From Lolium rigidum (taxonomy: Eukaryota; Streptophyta; Magnoliopsida; Poales; Poaceae), in NCBI RefSeq assembly GCF_022539505.1, contig NC_061508.1, positions 61,389,754-61,453,753 on the forward strand: DNA of 64,000 bases. The letters are read 5' to 3'. The translations under genes were made by a program, and so were the position numbers. A model generated the notes under the pieces. It ran no database searches. It was not told the DNA's origin and saw only the letters and a program-made list of their open reading frames with translations. The first letter of the stretch is position 1. Each line of letters starts with the position of its first letter. This document shows, in pieces, positions 22,804 to 34,406 of this stretch.

Positions 22804-24336
22804 GGGGCATCTCCAACGCGGCGACCCAAATGGACGTGTTGGGCCGTCCGTTTTGGGCCGTTTGGGTAGCCGCGCGGACACGCGAACAGCGCCCCGCGTC
22901 CGTTTGTCCGTTTGGGTCGCACGGTGCGCTCAACGCAGCGGCCACCCATTTGCCCATTTGGCCTATTTCTTTTGGTTAGGCCATTTGGCCACACATACTT
23001 ATAAATACTATCAAAAATATATAGAATAATATCTAATAAATATAGAATAATATCAAATAGTATAAAATGGTGGTCCCCTTCTGCTCGGCACCTGTCAATG
23101 CATCTTGCCCAATGGAAAACCATCCATCGACGAGCATTTTGTCCTCCTTCAGCGTGTAGTTGGTGGTTCTTTTGCTAACCCAGCGAGCTCGAGCTTGTGC
23201 AGTTGCGGCTTGTGTGAGCTCCTCAGCGAACAACGGCTCCTGGTCGATGTTCATGCTGCCGGGATGGCCAATGGTGTCCTCCTCTATGTCAATGGGAGGT
23301 GGCGGGGGAGCCTGGTCGGTCGAAGGATATGGAACGGTGGTCGGCATTGTTCGTGGGTAAGACGGAGGGGCCTGCACGGTGTACGCTGCCTGCATCGATG
23401 GTGGCGCGCGCTCGACCGACAAATCGTCGAGCAGGTTGCATGCACTGGTCATCGCTGCTGCTCCCAGGTGCTTGGGGGCCTTGGAGTTCGCGCACGGTTG
23501 AGGTCAATGGACGAAGGAGACGACCCCATCATGGACTCGCCCACCTCCGGTGACCCATCCCGTGACGGGTACATGTACCCAAACGACGACGACACCATTT
23601 CCTGCAAGCGGGGCGTGTACCCAAACGGGGCAGTCGGCGGGGCTGTTGACCTTGGAGGAAGGGGCCGGGTCACGGACGAGGCCGAGCTCCCCCCCCCCCC
23701 CCCCGAGGCCGTGCCGGTGCCCGGGACGATCATGTGCTGAGAGAGCGCTCGTGACCGTAAAAGAGCATGACATGCTCTTTCATGGCATGAGCCTTCGCCT
23801 GCGTTTGGAGTTGGAGGAGCTGCTCGGCCGCTCGCTGCCGGTCCTCCGTGGCAGCAGCATCCTTCTTCCGTTGCTCGAGCGCCCTGCGCCGGTCGCCCCT
23901 CTACTTGCTCTCCATCGCCCTCTGCTTCACGGTGAGCTAGGGCTTCGCCTTGTTCGTTACCGGCCCGGGCTCTAGGACCACCGGAGTGTCCAGTTCAGGA
24001 GCCGCCTCCACGGGAGGAGTGGCAACAACCGCGAGCTGGGCCTCGTCTCCGATGGTGGCGGTGGCAGGAGCTTCGTCGGCCATCTCTAGGTTTTGGTAGT
24101 GGAGTGGAGTGAGTATGTTTTGGGAGGCAGACAGGCGGGCCAAGGGCGGATAAGGGGAGGACGCGAGCGGCCAGCAATCAGCATCTGTGACCACACAAAC
24201 TCGCCCCAGATTTGTACCGGCTTTTGGTTATTCGGACGCGCGGCCATCCGTTTTTGGATAGGTCCGCACGCCAACATTTTGTCCGGTTCGAGCATCCGGA
24301 CGCGAGCACGGGGTGCGTTACCGTGTTGGAGATGCC
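22804..24336 (-). mobile_element. PIF/Harbinger-type element carrying only ORF1-like sequence
   Basis: Ends are GGGCATCTCCAACGCGG (left) and CCGTGTTGGAGATGCC (right), matching the Harbinger terminal motif. TAA follows the right end; the left-hand duplication is not preserved. All coding traces lie on the minus strand and match ORF1, with no transposase. A C14 run lies near 23691-23704. It ends about 200 bases from the 5' leader of the glutaredoxin-DEP-DUF547 gene. Confidence 0.6.
23072..24080 (-). pseudogene. Harbinger ORF1 (Myb/SANT-like) remnant
   Basis: From 24080 downward: MADEAPATATIGDEAQ, then past a stop a Lys/Arg-rich helix (RGDRRRALEQRKKDAAATED, leading to EQLLQLQTQAKAHAMKEH), then MIVPGTGTASGGGG near 23733. 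It ends with the SANT-like SKRTTNYTLKEDKMLVDGWF near 23170-23110 and DALTGAEQKG. The motif 'NYTxxEDxxLVxxWxxxxxDxxTGxEQ' is typical of the Myb-like accessory protein of PIF/Harbinger elements, which helps the transposase reach DNA. Stops and frame shifts make it non-functional. Confidence 0.65.
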
Positions 24337-24499
24337 TAACATATTGGGCGTGCGTGTGGGCCGCCACGGTCAATGCCCCTGGTCCACAGACTGCTGCATC
24401 CACCGACCCACGTGATCGGAAACGTCCTCCAGCCCCACCCCTTTTTTCCTTGTCTTTCTTCCACTCGTCTCGGCCAGTTTCCGGTCTTCCCGCTCGCTG

Positions 24500-24702
24500 A
24501 CACTCTCCCTCCCCCGCCCCCGGTCTCGGTTTCCATTTCCATTCCTCGCCTCCAGTCAAAATCCATTCTCCTCTCAGTAAACCCTCGCTCACGCCGCCGC
24601 CGCCTCCTCACCTCTCCCCAGATCAATCTCCACCCCCCGCCGTCCTCTTCCCGGTTCTACTCCGCCGCCTCCGTCCGTCGCCTCGAGATCTCCGGGATTC
24701 AG
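24500..24702 (+). promoter_or_regulatory. 5' leader exon of the glutaredoxin-DEP-DUF547 gene (start approximate)
   Basis: A CT-rich leader typical of plant mRNAs ends CAG at 24702 before GTTCG. The next exon starts at 25938 after TTTTTACAG, nine bases before the ATG. The leader intron is therefore about 1235 bases (24703-25937); such 5'-UTR introns often raise expression in grasses. The transcription start was not located and no TATA box stands out. Confidence 0.55.
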
Positions 24703-25946
24703 GTTCGAATCCGTTCCCCCGTTTCTCGCTGCCGTGTCCTGAAGTTCGAAGCGCTCGCCGTTCGCTCCGCTAGATAGTTTGAATCGAGGAACCTCGCCGC
24801 CCGTTTCCACGGCCGGTTTGCTTGCTTGCCTGCCTGCCTGCGCCCGCCGCGGGGGAGGTTTCACTAGGGTTTATCGCCTCGTGCTATCTGCCTAATCGGC
24901 GGGTTGGGATCTCGTAGGGTGTTTTTTTTTTCGGTTCATGGGTTGTGCGCGGATTCGTGACTCGATACTGTCGGACGGTTCGCTGTGCTGATCCGGACAT
25001 GTTTTCGGACAGACAGCAAACGGTTTGGGGGATGAGATGTGTTTTTTTTTTTTTTTTTAGGAAGGATGAGGTGTGGTTTATGTATGCTGGAACCGTGCGT
25101 GCATTGCCTGTGCGAGTCCTCTGGGGTTTGTTGTCTCGCGCGAGATCTCTACCTGTAACAAAACGCATTTAAACCGCGCACATGCTTGGCACACTGCGGG
25201 CGGCATGGAGATTGGCCCAGTACCAGTAGTACTTGGCTGGCTCAACGACACGCCGTGCAATGCAATGGCACTCTGCCATGCCAGATCGGTACGTTTGGTG
25301 CGCCGGTGTTTGGTCCTGTGATTTGGCATCAGATAACAACCTTTTTGCATTTAGAAATTGAATCAATCAGCTACCGTTGCCGGGGCGAATGGTTGGTTCC
25401 TCCTACGGGCTACGGCAAGAACATTTGGGGGAGAAATTGCTAGTGTCCTTGTCGCTTCGGATTCCTTCTTCTTGGTTCGTAGTTTGCAATTACCATGCAG
25501 TACGCGAGCTTTTAACTTCACATAGCTCTGTCCTGTATTCACTTCCTCTCATATCCAGTTTGTTCACGTCACTGAAAGTCTAAAAACACTCACTTGCGTA
25601 CTCATGCGAGCTGCTGATTGGTGGTAAGGAGTAACCCTGCCTTGTGAAAATGCATGGAGCTAAATAATTCCCCTCTGGGCAGATTCAACTCCAATAACAA
25701 TTCATTTCTCTCATTTCTGCCAACATTCTACCATTGCATAAAGTTTGTGTGATATCGTACTTCGCTGTAACACATGTGCCTGATATTCTCCTTTACTTGA
25801 AATTTTATCCTGAGAGCATTCAGCAGAATTTTATTTTTCTTTTGTTGTTTGCATTCCATTCCATTCCATTCCGTTCTTTGTTACTTGTTAATTGTTTCTC
25901 GTGTGCACATGCTTATTGCTGAAGACTGTTTTTACAGATTTTCGCC

Positions 25947-28900
25947 ATGGAGGATGGAGACAATGATGCTGTAAAAGTTCCCGCCAGTGAACAGTCCCCT
26001 AATCTTGGAGAAAAGGGTGAAGATGAAGTGGATTTGTTGAGGAAAACAGAAATATTGGATTTAAAAGAAGCAGTAAATTCTCTGAGTGAGAATTCAAGCA
26101 ATGATGCAGAAGGGCAGATCCATGGGAGAGATGATTCAGAAAAGGACCTTAATGAGCAGGTGGGTAAAAGCAGAAGCCCCGATGCCATGGAACCTATAGA
26201 TTCAAACCAGACCGTGACAGAGATTCTTGAAGAAGAAAAATCTGAAGATCCAGTTTTTGATGGAACTGAGGTTCCTGAAATGGAAGGTTTGAGGCGTTCT
26301 TCCGATCAATCTGTGGAACTTGATTCAGAAGCTCAGCAAGGGTCTGTAATCAATGAAAGAGCTGCTGCAATCAGGGAATTTGTCAAGGAGAAGGGAGCCA
26401 TTGCGTCAACATTTATACGCCGCCTATCTGGCAGAAAGGATGAGAATGATCTTCATGTTGAAGATGACAAGAATGATGGTTCAGAAAGTGGCAATAGTGA
26501 GAAGACTGTCTCAGATTCTGAAATGAAACCAAAAGAGGCTCAGAAGAAATCTGAGGAAAGAACATCATGGAATCCACTGAACTTGATTAAAATTGGAGGA
26601 GATAATTACACTTCTACAACTGGGGAAGCTGGGCATGGAAATGTGCCCGGTTTGGTAGAGCAACCAACTGCCAAAGGAAGGATTATCCTCTACACAAAAC
26701 TGGGATGTGAAGATTGCAAAATGGTTCGGTCATTCCTGTATCAGCAAAGGCTCAAGTATGTTGAGATTAACATCGATATATTCCCTAGTAGAAAGTTGGA
26801 GTTGGAAAAGAATACTGGGTCAACCTCAGTACCAAAAGTGTATTTCAATGACCTGCTGATTGGAGGCTTAACTGAATTGAAGAAAATGGAGGAGTCTGGC
26901 ATACTTGATGAGAGAACCGGCGCCCTTTTCAAAGATGAGCCCTCATCTGCTGCTCCTTTGCCCCCCTTGCCTGGAGAAGATGATGAATCTGGATGCGGGA
27001 AGATGGATGAGTTAGCAACCATTGTCAGAAAAATGAGAGAGACGATTACTCCGAAGGATAGGTTTTTTAAAATGAGAAGGTTTAGCAACTGCTTTCCTGG
27101 TAGTGAAGCTGTAGACTTTATATCAGAAGATCAGTATTTGGAGAGAGATGAGGTAAAATGTTTACTGCTAACTATTTTTTATCCGTGCCATATATAGTAC
27201 TTCCATATGGACTTTAAACAACATTAGTCTTGGTTTTGTCTGGCGTGCGAGGCTATGTTTAATTTACGAATAGATGACGAATTTTCATTATTTATAACTG
27301 ATCTGTGGAAAGCATCTCACATTTAGGAAAGTATATATCTATTTTGTATGTTCCCTACTGTAAATATATGGCACTGCTGTCACCTTCCTTACCATTTGGT
27401 GGATACATATTATCCATGTAGGCTGTCGAATTTGGAAGAAAGCTTGCAAGCAAACACTTCTTTCATCATGTTCTACAGTAAGCTTTGAAATAACCTCAAT
27501 CTATTATTCTCATTTCTATCATCTACTAGTAGAAATATGTGGAGATTATTAATACATTGCTTGTGTTTGCAGTGAAAATGTCCTTGAAGATGGAAATCAG
27601 CTGTATCGTTTCCTAGATCATGATCCCATAATTATGACACAGTGCTACAACATCCCTAGGGGCATCATTGATGTTGCACCAAAACCCATAGTGGAAATCG
27701 CATCAAGGTTGAGAAAGTTGTCTTGTGCCATTTTTGAGGCTTATGTATCTGAAGATGGTAGACATGTTGACTACAGAAGCATCCAGGGTTGTGAGGAATT
27801 TAAAAGGTTAGCACCTGCACAGACTCAGTATAAGCAAGAGCCAAGTTACTGCATAATCTATGTATTAAGTATATACTAAAATAAATGACAATGTATTGCT
27901 TGTTCTGACTACTGGTGACGAACTTTTGGTCAATACAGGTCAAATTTATTATATAATTACTAGATTCTGATTTGCTGTCTGCGTATATCTCTGTACATTT
28001 CACCTTGTAAATTATAAATTTATAAAAGCATGTTTGGTAATTAAACTTATAAGTGATAACTTGGCTGTTGTGTATTGACTACCCAAGTGTCATAGGTGAT
28101 GGGTATACTTACAGTAAGCTCATATTTCTTGCACAGGTATATTAGAACAACTGAGGAGCTCCAGAGGGTGGAAATTAGTGACTTGGCACGTGAAGAAAAG
28201 CTTGCTTTCTTCATAAATCTGTACAATATGATGGCTGTCCATGCGATAGTGACATGTGGCCATCCTGCTGGGCCATTGGACAGGAAAAAGTTTTTTGGAG
28301 ACTTTAAGTATGTCATTGGGGGATGTGCCTATTCTCTGTCAGCTATTGAAAATGGCATTCTACGTGGCAACCAAAGGCCACCGTATAACCTTGTGAAACC
28401 TTTCGGACAGAAAGACCAAAGATCCAAGGTGAATAAAGCAGTCCTGTCTGAAAAGGGGGAACATATATGTATCTGTTTACTAGAAATATGTGCTATCATG
28501 AATTCATGATGACAACTAGACTAGTTCTCTTTTTCTTAGCTTTTGTGATATATATTTGCATGCGACGCTGTGTTCAGAAAGAGGTGTTTGAACAATTGAA
28601 CTGTTAAATTTTCTTAGACTCTAGGGCATACAATCTGTCTGCAGTTTTTCCTAGAAAGGGCAGCCTAAAGGGAACATTCTTGGTATGTGTTAGTGGCTAT
28701 AAAAATCACCGAACGTTAGTGCGGTGGATAGATAATCGCAACAAACTTTCTTGTCGTTTGCATGAAATAAACTCAACTTCATATCTTGTCCTTCTAGTTC
28801 AAACAATCTCTTCTCATAAATGCTTATTGATATGATTCAATATCTGGTGCCCAGTGGTGGAGGCAAGTTCTTTGATCTGGGTGTACAGAGTTTGAAATTT

Positions 28901-31531
28901 AATGTTCTACTAGTTAATTATACACTAAGTTTTCATCACCAATATACTCCCTCTGTTTATAAATATAAGATGTTTTAGAAATTTCAAATTGAACTAGATA
29001 CACACCATAATGAGTGAATCTACACACTAAAAATAGACGAATCTTCAAAACGCTAAAACATCTTATATTAGTGAACGGAGAGAGTATATTCTATTTCCAT
29101 AAACAATGTCTTCGGCACATATGTACACCCATGTCCTTAGCTGGCTCTGTCCATGCTGGTGCCACATAGTATTGGTTTGGACATAGAAGGCTGCAAGCCA
29201 GCGAGTTTATCCAGCGTAGTGTCCACTTGTGGATGCTGGAAGTCTTCTACAGCAGATATTATAGAGCACTTATATAGCAGGCACAACGAGCCATACATAA
29301 ACTTTTGTAGGAAGAGATGACTGAAACTTACCTAGTATGTAGGGCCCAAGGCTGTAGGTTGCGAATCTTGCGACCACTATCAGCTTCTGAAAATATGAGG
29401 CCCATTATATGTTTACTATATTATGTTTTAGTATTTCTAGAAAGTAAGGTTGTTGAGACATGAAAGTTTGTAGAAAGTTATACACGCAACAAACCGCTGC
29501 CAAGGAAAGGTAAGATGTCTATATATATTGGGCGCTAAATGCTCTGCACTGTAGTGCTTGTTTTAGCGCACGGAACCCTGTAACTGTACCTACTTGCCAA
29601 ATCAGCAACATAATGCACAACATTGTTAGCATGCTATAGCAGCGCTGCAATACTAGTACAACATTGTCTTTTAAACAACTTTTTTTAGCTAATTAATTCC
29701 CGTGTTCATAACTGTCACCAATTAGATTAAAATGCTAATATTGCAGCCTCACAAATTTTGACTGCCTTTTTTTTTCCTTGTTTGTAACGGCAGGTGGCCC
29801 TATCATACCCTGAACCTCTTGTTCACTTTGCTTTGGTATGTGGTACCAAATCTGGACCTGCACTTAGGTGTTACTCCCCAGGAAATATTGATAAAGAGTT
29901 GATGGAAGCCGCACGTGATTTCCTAAGGAATGGAGGACTGACAGTTGATCCTGAAGCAAAGGTTGCATCTGTAAGCAAGATTTTGCGATGGTAAGATGAT
30001 AAGACAACTGCTGTTCTTGCTTTATCAAGAGGATCTTGGTTACCTTACTATTCTTCTTTATTTCTTTACATTACCAGAATTTGTAGTATAACTATTACAA
30101 TAATACAATATGTTTAATATTGCTATTCTTACTGGCGAATCTAGCACATTGACATGTTCAACAATACTGCTATATTAGAAAATAAATTTTATTCTAGGTA
30201 TAAGTCGCAACACTACAGCTGCCGCAAGGCCGCAACATAAGCTAGATAAGTTTTGTGAGCAGTAGCCCAATGGTTAGGGTTGTGGTGGCACACCCAGCAA
30301 CCAAAGTTTGACTCCTGTCGGGATCAAATTTCTGGAACACTAAGGAGCACTTCTATAAAATATTCCACCAAGTGCTAGTCCTGGTTGGTCTCGTTTTTTT
30401 TATGTTAGGTATTCTAACGGTTTTTTATTTTAGTTGAGACATAAAGTAGAATACCTGTCTGATTTGGGACCATATTTGTGCCTCATCATGACATAGTCCT
30501 CCACAATGTCTGCTCGGTTTTTGTTTACTTAAATCTGCCCTTGGTTAAATTAGATATTAATATATGATGAGTGATGCTCCAAAGAAGTGTGCCACCAGAG
30601 CTTGTAGCTCTTTGATGGTGTATTAAAACTCATACATGTGGCCCTGTGATTCGATTGCGCAGTTTTTAAGACTATCTGCACTATGCTATTGCTACAATTT
30701 GAACAGGAGTACAAAAAAGATGCTGTTACTTTTTATAGATTGATATGGATTTGTGTGCTTTGGCGTATTATAATTGACTATTGAAGAATAACTAAAATAT
30801 ATGTACTGTATATGTGTTCAACTGGTAACGTTTTATGCAATTAGCAAGGTGCCTGTGCTTCGCCACAGAACCCACAGGAACAAGAATCTATGTTAGCTTA
30901 GATGAGTTTTATCAGTTGGCACGACACCACACAGAAGGTTGTGGATTTGGGAGTCTGTTGCTACCATGTTTGTATATTTGCACTTCTCGTATCAATTCCA
31001 ATCATTATAAGTACGTAGGATAATTTCGAGGCCATTATGGCATGTGCAGCTGGTTAGGCTGACCACATTTAGGATGCGATCACAAGAAATACAACTGGAA
31101 CTGTGGAACACACAAATTAAGAGAATGCAGTTCCTATGCGACTAAAATGCATAACTATGTTACTACATTAGCAGATGATCGTAAATATGATATACAGTTG
31201 GACTTGGACAAATAGTGAGCACTGAGCAAGTCCTGAAAATTAACTTGATTATTGTTACTACCTGGTGTGCACTGTGATGAAGTTATATCATATCAATTTA
31301 TAATGTAAACTCTTATTACAACATGGCCAATGCTTTGACAACTTAGCTAAAAAACTCACGCTCTAAATGATTTTCAGGTATAACACAGATTTTGGTAAGA
31401 ACGAGACAGAAGTGCTGAAGCATGCTGCAAATTATCTTGAGCCTGCAGCGTCGGAGGAACTCTTGGAACTGCTTGCAAACACTCAACTGAAGGTCTCGTA
31501 TCAACCATATGACTGGAGCCTGAACATTTAG
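25947..31531 (+). CDS. glutaredoxin-DEP-DUF547 fusion protein
   Basis: Coding exons are 25947-27152, 27422-27477, 27573-27806, 28137-28428, 29794-29990 and 31378-31531. All have GT-AG borders and keep frame, giving 712 aa. The start sits in GCCATGG right after the leader intron acceptor. Residues 1-230 are acidic and low complexity. Residues 244-340 form a glutaredoxin/thioredoxin fold with active site CEDC (Cys254, Cys257), cis-Pro SVP (Pro296) and GGL. Residues 353-437 are a DEP domain, usually for membrane or G-protein association. About 450-655 is DUF547 (FINLYNMMAVHAIV, YPEPLVHFALVCGTKSGP). This combination is known from plants; the physiological role is unknown and redox activity is inferred from CxxC. 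The cytosol is likely, as no targeting peptide is seen. Introns 4 and 5 host a MITE and a SINE. Confidence 0.9.
28947..29084. mobile_element. Stowaway MITE in intron 4 of the glutaredoxin-DEP-DUF547 gene
   Basis: Ends CTCCCTCTGTTTATAAATA and ATTAGTGAACGGAGAGAG are imperfect inverted repeats, flanked by TA (28945-28946 and 29085-29086). It is related to the copy at 62584. Confidence 0.85.
30255..30401 (+). mobile_element. tRNA-derived SINE in intron 5
   Basis: An internal Pol III promoter is visible: box A TAGCCCAATGGTTAGG (30263-30278) and box B AGTTTGACTCC (30305-30315) with normal spacing. A body and a T8 end (30394-30401) follow. It resembles grass Au-type SINEs, but I could not confirm the family or a target duplication. 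Confidence 0.6.
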
Positions 31532-32334
31532 CTGCTGCTAGGGTACTATTTATACAGATGTTCTCCTTATAGCTAGAATACCCGTCTTATTTTTTGTTTT
31601 TGCGGAAACTACCCGTCCCCCAAAGATTTCTGGAAGGACGTCACTTGTGAATCTCCTTTTGGGTGAAGTCTGGGGCGCATATGGATATTGGTGTATCGTT
31701 TTTTTTAAAGAATATTATTAGCGTATTGTGGATTTGTGCCAAACTGGATGTGGCCACCAGTGGACCTTGTTCCGTTCATTTGACTGAAATGGGCACTCTT
31801 TCGCTTTTGCTGGTTATTGTTTCTTTATTGTTGAGTAGTTCTAGTTATTGCAGACGTGATGTTGCCTTTGGAATAGCTTCCTATCATACATCTGTTACTG
31901 TAGGTGTATTGTGTGCTGACGCTGCCTCCACCGCTGCAATGAGCTGCTGCTCTGATGGATCAGCCTCCTCGCCCTCCCCATGCATGGGAAGAAGATCCGA
32001 GGAGTGGCTAGCACGGGAGGAGCGGTCCTAGGAGGACGAACCAGGACCTTGCGGTGCCGGGTGACGACAGCGGGCGGAGGTGGAGCCGATGGTAGAACAA
32101 CTTGGAGAGGGGGCGCCTCCAACGTAGCCGCTGTACATTCCAACGGCGGGGTGTGGGGTGGAACGAGCCAACGAGGTCAATGCTAGGGGTTCAGTGCAAA
32201 TCCTTCATCCTTTGCCCAGTTTCTTTTATATTCTGCAATTTCTCTCTCTAGAAGGGCTAGACCATTAGTTTGGATTTTGTTTGCAGTTCAGAGCTGGGTC
32301 CTCTGGCATGTTCGTAACAAGTATACAATCGAAT
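31532..32334. other. 3' UTR and intergenic DNA downstream of the DUF547 gene
   Basis: The first ~150 bases are probably 3' UTR, but no clear AATAAA signal was found. 31900-32170 is GC-rich with short ORFs on both strands and no recognisable domain. The last 11 bases, TACAATCGAAT (32324-32334), are the left target duplication of the next element. Confidence 0.45.
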
Positions 32335-33688
32335 GATGAGATGAAAGGTCCTTCACTTGGGACAGAAAAAACAGGCCCGCTCCCGTCCCCGTGGGCGAGC
32401 GGCCGGCCTCCCCGCCCTCGCCGCCATCGGTGGGCGTTGTTGGGCTGGCGGTGTGGTGTCGGCGGGGCGCCCTCTGGTGAGTGGGATCTGGGCGGCCCGG
32501 CTCCGGCGTCCTTCTCCGGCAGTTGTGGCTAGTGGCGGCGCGAATGCTGCGCGTGTTGGCTGCTGTGTGATGTGCCTCTTCCGGCGGCTTCCTCCGTAGA
32601 GGGTGGTTGTTGGGGTACCGGGCGGCAGCCCGCGGTGGTTTTTGGCGGTGGCGAACGGCGTGGCCGCGTCGGTCGGTGTTGGAGGTCCTGCTTCCCTTTA
32701 TCTTCTCCCAAGCTTGCATGCCTAGGAGGATCCTTGAAGACCAGGCGGCGCTCGATCTGGAGCGGCCCGCCTCTCTAGGCTGGCGTTTGGGAGGGATGCT
32801 GTGCGGTACTCCTGCCAGCATGGTGCTCGGCGGAGCTGTCGTCTCTGTTGTGGTTTGCCTCCACGTGGTGGTCGATGAGTTCTCCAATCCTGGCGGTCCA
32901 GTCGTGGTCGGCGTTCTGTTAGTCGGTGTTGTGGCTGCGAGGGGGTCGTCGTGGCTAGGTGTTGAGCCTAGCGGCAGAGGACGCTGCTCCTGTACTGGTG
33001 TGCCCCATGATGATGCAGATGGCGGCCATGGGCGCGGTCTCCTCCGATGCGAGGTGAGCCGTGGCAGTGGTGGTGGTGGATTCTTCTTGTCGGTTGCTGG
33101 GCTATGGTGTCGGGTCCTTGTCGGAGCTCTTTGGTGCGTCGAGGGTGATCCATGTGCGAGTGCTCAATGGGCGTGTCTCTCTGCTTTGTGATGCCCTTCG
33201 ACTCCAGCCGGTGGCACACACATGCGTCGTGGCATCGTCTCGGCCAAGTGCGGCCTTTCGGACACACCCTGTGGTGTCGATGCGTAGTGTGGTCCCGGAT
33301 GCGCGTGGCCCTTCGATTACGTCGATGGTGCAGTGCCGTTGCTAGGTCTCGGTGGACCAAAATCGTTCAATTACTTCGGCAAGGCCTCGAGTTGGGTTGT
33401 CCCTCTGGTGTGTCCTCGGGGCTCTTCCTTGTGATCGTTGTGCTTGGGTCGCGATGAGTGTTCTCATCGGCCAACCGCCCCCCAGTTTTGTGGGGTGGCC
33501 GCTTTTTCTCCTCGGTCTTGTGTTTTGTCGGTGTGTGTTTGTCCTTTTTCTTCTCCTCTCTTGTAATCCACGTTTACCCTGGTTTATTTGAACCTATCTT
33601 ATAGAGGCTGAAAAACTTCATAGCCAACTTGACTGAATATATGTTCAGGCTAGCTCACGCTCGCTATAGTTACAGTCAAAAAAAAAAA
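32335..33688 (+). mobile_element. 1.35-kb poly(A)-tailed retroposon with target duplication
   Basis: A perfect 11-base direct repeat TACAATCGAAT occurs at 32324-32334 and 33691-33701. The right copy directly follows an A12 tail (33677-33688, then GT). The interior is GC- and GT-rich. It has a 194-codon open frame (32607-33191) that shows no known domain and may be chance. This is the structure of a LINE-mobilised non-autonomous retroposon. No reverse transcriptase or host-gene exon order was recognised. Confidence 0.7.
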
Positions 33689-33701
33689 AGTTACAATCGA
33701 A

Positions 33702-34351
33702 TCAAAGTTTCGTAACCAGCGAACTGGTTGTATCTTCAAAACTGTCTTATTCCTGCCACAATGGCGACCTCCCATAAGAAGTAAAGACCGCGGCAATTTG
33801 GAGCTAGTCTTAGGAGATGGTAAAGAATCCGATTCAAGTGTTAGCTTTGTGTCTTAATCTTGCTTCTTGAAAAGTGTTGCCTCCCACAGTTGTAAGTCTT
33901 GGTCTGTAATTGTATTGTTGACGTCTGTTACATCTGTGAACCTTTTGGGCTTTATTAATTTAAAATCGTGCATACAGATAACATCTTTTATAGTGTAGTG
34001 TATATATGCAGGCCAAAGCGAGACGTGGCTGCCAAGTTGCATGCAATATTGTCGGTTGGAGTAGTTTGTTTGGGGTATTGGAAGTCTCCAACTCCTCCAT
34101 TTTTATCGATCAATCACAACTTGTCACGGTCTGATTTCGTCACACGCAGGGGTAAATAAACAATCTTGACCGACTGTAACAAATTCCTCGTGCGTCAATG
34201 CGATGTTGCTGCGCACCCGCGCGCGTCTAATGCTTGGCCAGCATGGTTAACCCATCATGCTATATCACCATCAGACAAGAAGTGAACAAAAGTCATGTTG
34301 CAATTGCTGCGCAGTTTCCACACACCTACATGTATAGCGGGCAGTTGCCCA
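33702..34351. other. intergenic upstream of the MATE gene
   Basis: No gene-like ORF or repeat border recognised. It includes the distal promoter of the MATE gene. Confidence 0.5.
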
Positions 34352-34359
34352 TATATAAA
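34352..34359 (+). promoter_or_regulatory. TATA box of the MATE gene
   Basis: TATATAAA, 48 bases before the ATG. It predicts transcription from about 34382 and a leader of only about 25 bases. Confidence 0.7.
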
Positions 34360-34406
34360 GGCCCTTCTTCATCTTTACTCCAGTGGATCCTCAGGTGCTG
34401 GTGAGA

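Noticed and set aside
23689..23705. C-run and, at 20243, G-run as regulatory G-quadruplex sites
   Set aside because: Single homopolymers inside decayed transposons; nothing else supports a function.
32607..33191. 194-codon ORF as a host gene
   Set aside because: It lies wholly within a TSD-flanked, A-tailed retroposon, has no recognised domain and has antisense shadows of similar length.
34383..34406. Upstream start for the MATE protein
   Set aside because: The frame there opens with GTG, not ATG, and this would lie at or before the predicted transcription start; the ATG at 34407 fits family length.
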